64,000 nt of DNA. Source: Mariannaea sp. PMI_226 (lineage: Eukaryota; Ascomycota; Sordariomycetes; Hypocreales; Nectriaceae). The stretch's first letter is position 1; each line of letters opens with the position of its first letter. Positions 31,090 through 42,433 of this stretch are shown in pieces. The position numbers and the translations under genes were made by a program. The notes under the pieces are model-generated. The model saw nothing but the letters and a program-made list of their open reading frames with translations, did not search any database and was not told the origin of the DNA. Location of the stretch: the NCBI GenBank assembly GCA_024336345.1, contig JANFOG010000015.1, forward strand, positions 558,001-622,000. The letters are read 5' to 3'.

Positions 31090-31999
31090 TATAGTCAGTC
31101 CAGATTCGATACATCAGTTGATCTTGTTATTTATGGCGATGAGAATGCCGCTTGAAAATAATCAGTGCTTGACACATGTTTGTCGGATATAAAAGCACAA
31201 TGACGCTAAAAAAAATGCCTGCGTTTAAATTTAGGTCTAGTAGGGAGAACTTTTATCAATGAAGAAGGGATACGATTGTTAATGCGTAGGTTGAAACATC
31301 CGCTCAATAGATCGTAGATGCGAATTGACGCACGACAGGCACTACCACCAGCGGATAAACCATAAAAATACCTCGGAGGAAGCAAAATTTTGGTCAATTT
31401 CAAGAAGGGCAACGTGGATTTTGGAAGTCTGTCACGAACTTGCTTCTTGCAGTATGGCAATGAGATGACGGTCGTCAGGATCGATGATGATGCGACGTTT
31501 CAACGTAAGAGACGCCGTCATTATGCAGCACGTAGCTACATGAATTCTAACTATGAGCCGAAAGATAGTTGTCATTATTTCTATTCATTGCGGTGAAGCG
31601 GTCTCACGAAGCCATCATAGTAAGGGCGTTGCTGCTCCTGGTCCGATTGCCCAGATATATCGTTTTTACAGCTACATGCGTATGCGCAATGGAGCGGCAG
31701 GTCGCGGGACGGTGCCGTACGTTGCACAGCCTCAAGTCACTTCAAATCCTATACGTCTCTTTCCTTGGCCAAGAAGCGTTGAGCTTTTGCGACTGGTTGT
31801 CGAGGTCTCAGCTGGACTATCGGAGGCCCTCATTGGCTCATGGCTGTAAGGCGTCCTCGAGGCGTCCGCCCAACAGATTGCCTTGCTTGCCTTGCACTTT
31901 GCCTTAAAAGCCAAGCAGCGGCCCATATCACTCCAGCAGGCAGCAGATTCTGATTCTTCACCGCCGACATGCTACCAATCCACCAAAATTACGGTCAAG
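31090..31999. other. Intergenic; promoter of the Clr5-ankyrin gene
   Basis: 0.9 kb without a supported gene. Several short overlapping frames on both strands lack domain features. Confidence 0.5.
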
Positions 32000-34900
32000 A
32001 TGCCAAACAACTCTAGGCTCACCAACACCGATTGGGATCCGTACACCGAGGACGTCATCTCTCGTTATATCATGCAGAATAAGACTGCTGAGGAAACAGT
32101 CCAATATTTGCGAGAAACCCGTGGTTTGGAAGTCACGTTAGTTGAATATACGTCCCTGCAGCTTTCTATCCAATAGGCACTAAAGTAGATGATGCAGGTT
32201 GAAGCAATTCAAGCACAGATTTAATCGCTTAAAGAAGATTACAGAACAAGAGTGGACGACCGGCATCATTCCAGCAACTAAGAAACGTGCTCTAGAGGGC
32301 AAAGACAGTGATGTCTATTTCAATGGTGGCAAACTTGACTCTAAACGACTCAAGACAGCCATCGACCGATATTCGGCAAAGGTCAGCCAAGAGTTTATGG
32401 ATCTGGATACTTCAACAGGTAGTTATCCCATTCGGTATCTATTTTTTCATCTACTCTAAGTAATCGGCTGACTCTGTGTTCAAAGTGATTGGACAAAATC
32501 CTAGCGATCGGCTGTATATCACAACTCCGTCATGTCATTCAGGGTCGCCATCTATTGATCCATCTCCTGAAACAGAACAGGATGCTGCAGATGCCACCTT
32601 GCCAGAGACTCCAGTAGAAACGGCGATCTGCATCCCCCCAGAGTCTGTCGCGTCGTCATCGCCTTCTTGGAGGAGCCCAATTTCCTTGTTTCATGGTGTG
32701 TCCCGTCTCGTCTCTTTGGTTATTGCCTACGTGCGCTAATATAAGTCTATATAATTCATAGAAAATAATTATCTGTATAATTTCAGCTTTGACGAAGACC
32801 CTCCATTGCCGTTCAGCACGCCCACTGTAGACGGAGGGCTTGGACTTGAAGATCATGTGCAGGAGGTAGCCGGGATTACATCGACGAATATCGATATATT
32901 TTCTGAGCTGCCATTCGGACAGAATTTCATTCTGGGCGTGCCACAGTTTGCGTTTTTGGCCAACCTGCCTTATATCCAATTGAGGCACCATATTCTGCAA
33001 AACAGTAAGTGACTGGGCCCTCATTTCTGATACACTCTCAAGATGGCCTGACATGAAACTGAAGATACGGCATGCAGCCCCGTGGTCATTGATTGCGCTC
33101 GTTCCAGTCTTTCCATCGATAGCCCATCAACCAACGGGCCATTTGACGCACTAGTGACAACAAGACAATCGTTACAAGGAGTTCCAGCCATGCTCGCAAA
33201 TATTATTGGATTCTCCTACAGTAACCGGGTTGGGAATGTTATCCCATCCATTGTCACAAAACTGCAAGCCCTGCTACCAGAACAATGTCCTGGAGAACTC
33301 AACGCTCAAGTCCAAACGCTTTCCGATCCCTCTCAAAAGCCGCATATTTTTCAACTTTTCGAAGTCGCCTCATTCCTTTTCTCCAATAACATATTGGGAA
33401 TGGACCGAAAGATGACATTCGTCAGATGGGTGATAGAGCACAATCATATCAAATCTCTCATGCTTTTTTTGCGACAACGACGGGATATGCCTACTGCGAA
33501 ATCATTCCTTGTCAGCCTCGTCGAACCTGGAGCCTATCTACAAAATAAAGACTTCCTCAGACAACTCCACGCAATTGGTGCTAAATTTGACAACGTTGAC
33601 GTTGTGGAACAAATCATACAGATCAACGACGCGGAGTTCCTGGCCTTCATTATACGCACACTTCCTCCGGATTTACTCAAAGGAGAGTCTGGAGGTCGTC
33701 TTCTCCGATACGTGGCGCGTACATCACACATCGAAGTGGCAGAACAATTGATCAAGGCTGGAGCAGACGTCAACCTTAGTCTGTCACCGAAGGTGCCGAC
33801 ATCTCCTCTTTGGGAAGCAGTAATTCAACACGCCAACTTTGAAATGGTCAAAATTCTGGTCGGAGCTGGCGCAGACGTGAATGAAAGCGTGTATAAATCA
33901 GTGGGCAATTGGGTTCACAACACACCCTTGGCTCTCGCAGTGCGTAAAGAGGATAAAAGACTCGTCGAGTACTTGTTGGACCAGAATGCGAAAGTACAGG
34001 GGTTTGTGGACGATGAACCGCTTCTTGAGTACGCGGAATTCAATGTTCCCGATCTTTACCAGCTTCTACTAAAGAAATCGGAAAGGCCACATTTGGTTAC
34101 AGTTAGTCAGGTACTGGAAGCCGCAAATTCAGGTGATCAACGGTTTTCGGAATTTCTTTCCCAGCGCCCTCAGGTCTCCGAGATAATACTCGAGAAAGCT
34201 TTGGTCTCGGCGTTGGAGAAGAGGGAAGACAAGGCAGTTGTCAATCTCCTGCAGCACGGAGTTGACCCAAATGGCTCGCATCTCCCGACTGAATCACGAC
34301 CCTTGTACACGGTGGTAACTGGACAACTTGATCTGTCAACTAAAAATCAATATATGGACCTCTTGATCCACGCTAAAGCAGATGTCAATGTCGATGGCCT
34401 TTTAGATACACTCGTTGGGAAGAACGAATTTCTCCCTTCTATCATCGACAAGTTGATCAATGCTGGACTTGATCTTACACGGTATGGTCCTGCTGCAATT
34501 GAAGCAGCAGTGGAAATCGATAATAAGGAAACCCTACTCTTCCTAGCAAACAAGGGCATCCCATTTGATCACTACGGACATAGATTTACTCCTTTTCAAG
34601 CAGTGGCCCGGCGTCAAAGTCCTGAGCTCCTGCAGCATCTTTTCGAGCGAGGGGCCGACATCAATAAGCCCCCTTTTCCGATCCGAGGATGTACAGCTTT
34701 ACAAGCTGCAGCGAAAGATGGATCAATCGAGAAAATACAATTTCTCCTGAGCAAGGGTGCCAACATAAACACCCCGCCGGCTGTAACGGGAGGAGTGACA
34801 GCCCTTGAAGCGACAGTCCGGCCATGGCAATGGTACTTTGATGAAGACAGCGAGGACGGAGAGTATTATGAGGATACCGAAGTTGTGGAGAGTTTTGTCT

Positions 34901-35475
34901 TTCTCCTTGAAAATGATGCGGAGGTAAATCGCTCCGACGGTTCTAGTAGCCCGCTTCTGCACGACATCATCGAACGCAGAAACACTCATCTACTCAAGCT
35001 GGCTCTTGAAGCGGGAGCCAATACAACCAACATGTGGGGAACATATTCTTCGTCGTGTTGCGAGAGAACACCGCTTCAGCTCGCGGCTGAAATGGGTCAG
35101 GTGGAGGCACTGAAGTTACTTCTGCATCACAAGGCAGATCCGAATGCCTCACCAGCGGTTTGCCACGGGAGGACAGCTCTCCAAGCCGCAGCATCATCGG
35201 AAACGGCATGTATGGAGACGGTCAAGTTACTTCTAGCAGCAAATGCCGCAATCAATGCAGATCCAGCTGCTATCGGAGGAATTAGTGCCCTGCAGGGCGC
35301 CGCAATCAAGGGCAATTTTGAAATAGCGCTGTTTCTGATCGAAAAGGGAGCAAATGTAAATGCCCGCCCTGCAATGAAGGACGGACGCACGGCAATCGAA
35401 GGAGCTGCAGAGTATGGGCGATTGGATATGGTGCAGATGCTTCTCAACGCAGCCGGCATCGGAGACGTCACCTAG
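32000..35475 (+). CDS. Clr5-domain ankyrin-repeat protein, five exons, apparently shortened by a stop codon
   Basis: Exons 32000-32136, 32198-32418, 32486-32695, 32762-33004 and 33065-35475 join in phase to 1073 residues. Residues 9-70 form a Clr5 domain (DWDPYTEDVISRYIMQNKTAEE...FKHRFNRL), a small N-terminal helical domain first seen in a fission yeast silencing factor and common in filamentous fungi. A Ser/Pro-rich linker and a helical middle region follow. From about residue 480 there are ten or more ankyrin repeats (for example HIEVAEQLIKAGADVNL, NFEMVKILVGAGADVNE, GSIEKIQFLLSKGANIN, NFEIALFLIEKGANVNA). The TAG at 35473 interrupts an otherwise continuing frame: the next 34 codons read NLTKAISLARENRHFVVVELLE and on to TAA at 35580, exactly a final ankyrin repeat and tail. 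Clr5-ankyrin proteins are of unknown function; scaffold or nuclear regulatory roles are inferred. Confidence 0.85.
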
Positions 35476-35580
35476 AAGCCCAACCTCACGAAAGCTATTA
35501 GTTTAGCTAGGGAAAACCGTCATTTCGTCGTTGTCGAACTACTCGAGTCTCATGAAAGAGGGATGAGCTCTACCGTTTAA
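35473..35580 (+). pseudogene. Lost C-terminal ankyrin segment beyond an in-frame TAG
   Basis: The 34 codons after the TAG stay in frame and encode a canonical ankyrin end (LARENRHFVVVELLESHERG). The preceding context GDVT-stop-KPNL suggests that the stop replaced a sense codon, most simply CAG to TAG, a single C-to-T change. No splice sites are placed to remove it. Confidence 0.65.
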
Positions 35581-36701
35581 TTTGACTTTGGGTTGCAACA
35601 TTCCTCAATAATCTAGCGACGCTACAAGCGAACGGTGAAGGGGTTTCCATCTGCTACTCAGTGAGTGTTCCGCCTTGCAGCTAGGAAAAGACCTGCCAAC
35701 AGCCGAAATATAAATACAAACTGTAGGTTTTGCTACTACTAGCAAGACGCCAATTAGAGATAACCGATGTTAAAGTAGGGCGATGATACTGGTAGGAAAG
35801 TGAGAAGAGATATTTCTTAAGCTGTTATCTTGCAGCCATGATGTGACTCAAAAATACCACAAAACAAATATTACTAGAAAAATGAATAGCGACCAAAATA
35901 GATTAAGCTGTCTTCCAACGTGCGATGTCTCTCTGCTGAAAAGAGGTAAAATCGTTGCATTACGGCTAGCTATACAGAAGTAGCGTGATGAGAGAAGATA
36001 TCATGACCAGTTCAGCCACCAGCTTGGAATCACGGTCGCTCTGCAAGCCACTAGATCCTGCTCAAGCCAGTCTTGGACGTCTGCAAGCCATTTTTTATAA
36101 CCTTTAATAAGGTGCTTATCAACAATAGCTCTCCGCTGTGATGTCAGGCCGCCCTCTCACCCCACACGGCGTGCCGAACCATCCGTCATCGCCGTCGGCG
36201 GCTCCGGGCGATGCCCGCGATGGCCGCGATGGCGGATGACCTAGTGGTGCGCAGATGCAGATGCAAATGCCGAGAGTACGGGGAAAACCGCCGTGCCAAT
36301 GATGAAACAAACGTCTCTAGTGAGGGGCCCATGATTAACTAATTGGCTTGATTACTTTGAATCGGCTCTCTGTGGCGTCACCCACGAGTTTCGTGCGGAA
36401 CAATGTCATAGGCTGGCTGGGCTTCTGGAGCGGGCATCCTCTCGGATCGCGCGGAAAGCTCACGGCGAAGCTTGCGCAGCTACTTACTACAAAAGCTGAC
36501 GAGACACCCACCATCATTGGTAATATGATGGCGTTTTGTTGAAAAGAACTCTCATAGCCAAAAAGAGAAAAAAAATTCTCAAATCCTCCAATATCCGGGA
36601 CGGGCCCTGGGGACGAGATCACTCACTACTCACTTACATCGCGTATAAACCTCTCTTTTCGATAAACAGTCTCTTCCTCCGTCCCATCCGCCACTGAAAA
36701 G
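35581..36701. other. Intergenic stretch
   Basis: 1.1 kb between two plus-strand genes. A GC-rich patch at 36150-36245 has repeated CCGxxG-type units (GCCGTCGGCGGCTCCGGGC) but no clear gene. The last 300 bp should hold the Ysc84-like gene promoter. Confidence 0.5.
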
Positions 36702-38369
36702 ATGGAAAAGGTGACGTCCAAGCTGCCGTCATGGGATACGACCAAAACGCAGAGTAAGAAGGGCTTCGACAAGGTATGGGGATGGGCCGACAAACTTGGC
36801 GCGCCGGTAAACAGATTCTCCAACCGCATCGGAAGCGAAGCCTTTTGGCCTACAACACTAGACAAGGAGAGCGACAAGGCTGCTAGAATTTTAAGATCAT
36901 TCTGCAGTGAGTTTTTTTTTTACACCTTACAAACGAACTCCTACGGGAACTGTTATAGCTGACGAGTGTGCATCACAGAGGATGGCTTCTATACCGAGGA
37001 GGAAAGGCCGGCTGATTCGGCCGGCCCCAAGCAGAAGCAGCGAGTCTTGAAGAAGATTCCTCAAAAAGTTATCCAGAACGCTGTCGGCCTCGCCATCTTT
37101 ACCACAATGCGCACGGGTCTGTGGATTTCCGGCGCCGGTGGTTCTGGCGTCTTGATCGCCCGTAAAGAGGACGGCACATGGTCCCCTCCATCCGGCATTT
37201 TGTTGCATACGGCCGGTTTGGGATTCCTCGTCGGCGTGGACATTTACGACTGCGTCCTCGTCATCAACAACCGCAAGGCCCTTGAGGCCTTTACCAAGAT
37301 CCGAGCCACTCTAGGTGGTGAGATCAGTGCGGTGGCCGGCCCTGTTGGAGCTGGCGGAGTGTTGGAGAATGATGGTAAATGGAAGGAGGCGAACCGGCCT
37401 GTGTTCACCTATCTCAAGTCTCGTGGCTTTTACGCTGGTGTTCAGGTGGATGGCACAATCGTTATTGAGCGAACCGATGAAAACGCTCGCTTCTACGGGG
37501 AAACAATAGGAGTCGCCGATATCCTTGCTGGCAAAGCCCGCCATCCGCCACCCGAGATCAAAATGTTGATGGAGACAGTCAAAGCTGCCGAGGGCCGGAC
37601 GGACGTTGATGAAGAACTCATGGAAGAACTGGAAGGACAGCCGGCACCAGGCGATGTAGATGTTGATGCGCCCCAAGAGGACAGCAAGATTTTCGGCATC
37701 CCCGACCCTGACGATCCGGATCCGTATGGTGTGCTCGCTCTGGAAAGAGAAGGACTAGGAATTCGCGATGCTGCAACCCACTCAAGGCCTGAGAGTCGGC
37801 AGTTTGAGTACAATCCCAGCCCTACGAGTCCCATCTATGGTAAATTCTTTAGAAGGAGCATGGAAACGGCGATGACTAGAAGCAGCCGAGATGGATACAG
37901 TTCCATGCCCAATTCTCCTCTGAGGCTAAGCATGGAGCGAAACTACGCAACGTCTGAGATGGGCACACAGACAGAGCCAGTTTTCATCACCCCAATCACG
38001 AGTCCCCCACAAGCAAGCCCCAAGAACCGAGCGAGCCCGTCAACAGACGAGGACCGAAGCGACTACGAAGACATCGAAATCGACGAGGACGAGCATGCAG
38101 ACCCAAACCCTTACATTCACGGGAGCGGAAACCCATGGCACTCTAGACGTGAGTCAGACGAGCATAGCAACAACCAGCCATACCAGGTCTACTCAGTTGA
38201 GAACGATTTCGCATCAGTAACAGTAGAAAAGTCGGAGGATCCCTTTTCAACGGCTGTCGCTGTGAAGCTTCCGGCCGGTCCGCCGCCTCCGCTGCCCCCG
38301 AGACAGGCTCCGCGTGGCAGCACTGCGTTCGAAGACATTAACCTAGTGGAATCTGCAAAGCAGGAGTAA
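36702..38369 (+). CDS. Ysc84/SYLF-domain (DUF500) actin-associated protein, two exons
   Basis: Exons 36702-36906 and 36979-38369 encode 531 residues. The SYLF domain occupies roughly residues 45-270: LDKESDKAARILRSFCKDGF, IPQKVIQNAVGLAIFTTMRTGLWISGAGGSGVLIARKEDGTWSPPSGI, FLVGVDIYDCVLVINNRKALEAF, ISAVAGPVGAGG and KSRGFYAGVQVDGTIVIERTDEN. This domain binds phosphoinositides and actin at endocytic patches in yeast Ysc84/Lsb3 and animal SH3YL1. Unlike those proteins there is no SH3 domain here. The C-terminal half is acidic and Ser/Pro-rich and ends with a proline motif (LPAGPPPPLPPRQAPRG) that could itself bind SH3 partners. The 72-nt intron (GTGAGT...CACAG) restores the conserved FCKDGFYTEEE. 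Probably cytosolic and cortical, in endocytosis or membrane trafficking. Confidence 0.9.
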
Positions 38370-38849
38370 CTTGGTACTCGCTTGTGAGTAGAGTGATGGG
38401 GGCTCGAGTGCTGGGCTCTGGAGCAATTCCATCCTCCCTCTACACTGGACTATGAGATTTACGCCATAAGACTTACCTTTTTCTCACACAATTTGATACG
38501 ACTTTATTGCGATTTTAGCGTTCTTCTCTTTTTATATACATAGTCCTTGTATTTTAAAATAAACATCCCTTGAATCATTTTTATAAGCAGCTCACAATTG
38601 GAGTCTTATCGGCGATTTGTTGATGTTCAGTGACACAGTAGACGAGCACATTTCGGGACCAAAATTTCGCTATAATTCGTTACAGTCCGACCAAAATTCT
38701 TCATCTCTTTACTCTGATAAAATTAAATAAGAGTGATTGAACTCAAACTAACAAAGAGAGCATAAATCCTGAATAAGATTACGAAGAAGAAAGAAAAAGT
38801 GCTATTGAAAACGGTTACCATTCTGCCTCGTCGCGCCAGCGTCACCGTC
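38370..38849. other. Convergent spacer
   Basis: 480 bp between convergent genes, AT-rich with likely polyadenylation sequences (AATAAA-like at about 38559). No gene seen. Confidence 0.55.
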
Positions 38850-40431
38850 CTATCCAGACTCGGGCTTCTGGCCACAAATATATCGCACAGCCATATACCC
38901 ATGCACGAGTTTATTACGCAGTGCCCCTCGCAATGCCGTCAAGAAGACCGGGTACTGGCTTTGATCCCATTCAAGTAAGTTCCACAAGAACAAAGTGTAT
39001 CCTGTGATCGCAATATGTCAGTATTCGTCGCTCCAGGATAGGACACATCTGAAAGTTTTCCGGTGTGGTCCGATCAACCCAACGCACCTTCAATATCATT
39101 CAGCATAGCAGCCTGTGTTATTTGTCCAATCTGCGCGAGGGATTTATCCTTGGCCCAGGGGCCGATGGGGGCCTGTACGAATCAGTCGACGGCAACGTAA
39201 CGTTTCTCTCAGCACAACGGAAGATGCCTACCTTGTAGTTGCTGACTTGAACATTGACAAACCCAGCCTCTTCCATTCCCTTATTCTGAAGCTGATCTCT
39301 GACGACATTGAACGACATTCCTGTCTTCTTGCCGCCATCGACATACAACTTCGCCCATGTAGCCAAGATGGGCTCTCGAGACAGCGAATCATCGTCACTG
39401 AGAAACTCTGGGTCGAGCTCAGCGGATTGCACCCACCCTCCAGGAGCACAGCAAGTGTACGCCTGCTTGAACAGCGCGGTCCAGTCTGGAATTCCACCAA
39501 AGAGATAGCGCATGTGGATGAAGTCGAATGTATCGGCAGGCCAGGTCCACGGCTGATTTGCATCATCAATCTCAAACTTTAGGTTCGGCGGCACCCATGA
39601 TGGTTGGATGGGCGATATATCGGTGCCAATGACTTGGGCTTCGGGATGTTCGTCGGCAAAGTCGCTGCATCTTGTTAGGACTCACAAAGAAAAAGTTCAT
39701 CCTCATCTCGAACTATCAACATTACATTGCCCAGATTCCTGCGCAGCAGCTTTTTGTTAGTGACCGAATTCTGTCCTTGCAAATGTAGATTTGCCATACC
39801 TGTACCAGTACCAACGTCAAGCACTTTCTACACTATGTTAGCTTTTCATAAATCATTGTGCTCGCCATCTAAGTACTCGATTTATAGACTAACCTTTACA
39901 TCCTTAGAAATGGGGGCCAGGAACAGCTTCCCCTCGAGAAGGATCTGCAGGTAATGATGTCTGGCAGAGAGTCAGCCTGTGCCATGGAGCATGTCGTCGT
40001 TCATCACCTTGCTTACGTGTAATCGACAGATTCTTGCTGCTGGTTGTCATTGGGAGTGAAATATTGGGCATTGTAACGATCGCTGTGGTATGTGCGGCCC
40101 TTGATTGTCCTGTATTCCAAGATGCTGGAATTGATGGACGCGAGGGAGCTTTGCCTGTGTCAAAGCGTGTTTAGCACAAAGCGCAGTCAAATATTCAGTA
40201 ACATTGAGAATTGTTTGCGTCGCTCACACGTCACTCCCGCCATCAGAATCGATGTCCTCGTTTACCAATTCATTCTGCGAGCTCAATGGTTAGGATGTAA
40301 CAATGATGTACGATGAGACGTTTTGGATTGACACGGCAAGGAATTGCCTGCATGCCCCGACCAATACGCACCTCTCCTAGCTCAGCAGGCACAAGCTCAC
40401 GCTTTGGTGACGAAACAGTGTCGTTTGCCAT
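38850..40431 (-). CDS. LaeA-like SAM-dependent methyltransferase, nine exons
   Basis: Minus-strand exons 40431-40372, 40274-40228, 40154-40017, 39960-39894, 39827-39800, 39738-39726, 39664-39232, 39172-39088 and 39001-38850 total 341 codons including stop, all in phase; one exon is only 13 nt. Motif [22 protein letters not shown], near residues 105-125 is assembled from three exons. Other marks are [17 protein letters not shown] (post I), [45 protein letters not shown] (motif III region), the late [20 protein letters not shown] and the C-terminal [19 protein letters not shown]. This is the fungal class-I methyltransferase group that includes LaeA and many secondary-metabolism or velvet-associated members. 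Substrate unknown. No biosynthetic backbone gene lies nearby, so a cluster role is not supported. An N-terminal Asp/Glu-rich segment ([11 protein letters not shown]) is also typical. Confidence 0.9.
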
Positions 40432-41962
40432 ACTTTTTCCAGGCGGCAGCGATGTAAGCGATGCCGCTTCAGGTCTTACGAAAACGTCTTATGTGAGGCA
40501 AAGATAGGATGATGATGAGCCAGTTTCAAGCTCGAAGAAATGACGCTCCGAATGCTCAAACTTGAGAAAAGTGAGGGGTAAAAAATCAGGAACAGCGACG
40601 TCTGATGTGTGGCCAGAGTCCAGCTATTGAAGTGCATGCATGATACGTAATCCTTGTTTGCGCCCATCAGCTTGCACAAGACAAGGGTTGATCCCCATCA
40701 CGGCTTGTGCAGGGAGGGCTGAGCATAGTACAAGCACAGGATGGATTTCTTCTCTTGTCTTAACAGTGCACACTCCTAGGTGTAATCTACTTACAGGAAC
40801 GTGATCTGCAATTAACTACTCCATGACGGTCTTTGTGAAAGTGCCAGGCTGAAACAGCAATGCACATGAGGCCAGCCACAGAGTGCCATCTTGGGTGTTT
40901 TTATCCTGGTATGCCTATGAACACAGAGGAGGGTCAGGCGTCGGCTTCATTGTGAAGCCAGATTTGGAACGAACAAGTTCTACTTTTACGAGTCTCACAG
41001 CTGCGATACATGTCGAATCTATGTCCTTACCCAGCAAAACAATTTTGGTTTCTTCCAGCTTGCAGCCACCGGCTGTATAAAACGGTTCCCCAGGCGAGAG
41101 AACAACACGCACCAGAGCAGTTTGGCGCCGCGCGGGCGTGCCGCTGCCGTTCCGTCCGCTAAAATTCCAAGGCTGCAGCTCGGGAGATCCGCGAGTGGAG
41201 GGGCGAACGGGCTAGGAGCAACGGCTCCGTGTGCCCCCGGTCCTCGATGCATTGTTGGGGGTCATCTGAACACCTGGTTTGAAGAGTGTCATCACAGTGG
41301 AATGGATACGGCGGTAAGAGAGAAGTTCAGGTAGAACACAGGCTCCTCATCGCTGAGCTATGATGAGCTATACCAACACAATCGCATTCAAATGACATTG
41401 TTTAGAGCAAGTTATCTATCTCGACCTTGACACTTGGAAGAGAAACATTAATGGCCGTTCAATGAAGTTCACTGTTTTCGTTCAGTAGCTGTTCGAAGGA
41501 GGGGTGGACTGGAAGTGAGAATGTAGCCAAAAAGAGAAAGGAAAAGGAAAAGAAAAGGAAAAGGGGAAAAGAGAGAGAGAGAGAGTGAGGGGTACCGTGG
41601 TTTTGCATAAGTTGGCCACCACTCACATACGGTGAGTGCACCGCCATGCACATCTCGATGTGGCTAAATTCTTGTAGTAGCGGACGCTGGCCATCTTGGC
41701 TCACATCATCAGGGTGTCAACTCGAAATACAACCAATGAATCACTCTCTACACCTTGATCGCTTCACTAGAGGCATCCGGCATTTACCCCGCCATCGTGA
41801 AATGCGAGTAAACGAGGTCGTTTTAACTCGCCTCATTTGAGCTCAATTGCTCACTCACATCAAAGTGTGTGAGCATCAACGAGCTTCAAACGAGCCTCAA
41901 CCATCACCACAAACGCGACAGCATCACCTGAGAGCCAATACCAGGCCATTCTTCCATCCCAA
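40432..41962. other. Intergenic stretch with purine-rich run
   Basis: 1.5 kb without a supported gene. It includes the methyltransferase promoter and a purine-only tract at about 41530-41592 (AAAGG units passing into GA repeats). Short frames on both strands overlap and have no domain. Confidence 0.5.
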
Positions 41963-42034
41963 GGTCGCGTGGCCCAATGGCAAGGCGTCTGACTACGAAT
42001 CAGGAGATTGTGGGTTCGATCCCCACCGTGACCT
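41963..42034 (+). tRNA. tRNA-Arg (anticodon ACG), no intron
   Basis: The acceptor GGTCGCG (41963-41969) pairs with CGTGACC (42027-42033) with one G:T wobble; the discriminator is T (42034). The anticodon stem-loop TCTGA-CTACGAA-TCAGG places ACG at positions 34-36. The T arm is TGGGG/GTGGG-like stem around TTCGATC, and the D arm is GCCCAATGGCAAGGC. A run of T follows at 42044-42050 as terminator. Confidence 0.92.
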
Positions 42035-42433
42035 AGTTAACTTTGTTTTTTTGGGTCTTTTTTTGGTCCTTTGGTTGTGTTTCAGATCCTTTTGCTCGTT
42101 TCGCAAAAAGTTTCCCCCATCAACTCGACTTGCAAATACTGCTACTAGGTATCTCGAAACCATCTCTCTTTTTGTTAAGTACCTACCTAGTTAGCGATTA
42201 TTTCAGTATCTGCGATAGGTGTGTTGTTATTTTTCCGCTTGCAAGCTAGTACACACCACGATCCATTTGCACAAGGATATTCTCACAAACCCATGTCATG
42301 GAGAGCAACGGATCCATCACGCAAGGTCTCTCTTATTCCAAGATTCATTCATTGGTGACCTAGGGAAATAAAAGCAACATTGATTATGTATTCATTTTGT
42401 TTTTCGTTATTATTATTTTTTTTAATTTGCCAT
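42035..42433. other. Spacer between tRNA and arylsulfotransferase gene
   Basis: 400 bp with T-rich stretches and no gene. It holds the 3' end of the minus-strand gene. Confidence 0.55.
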
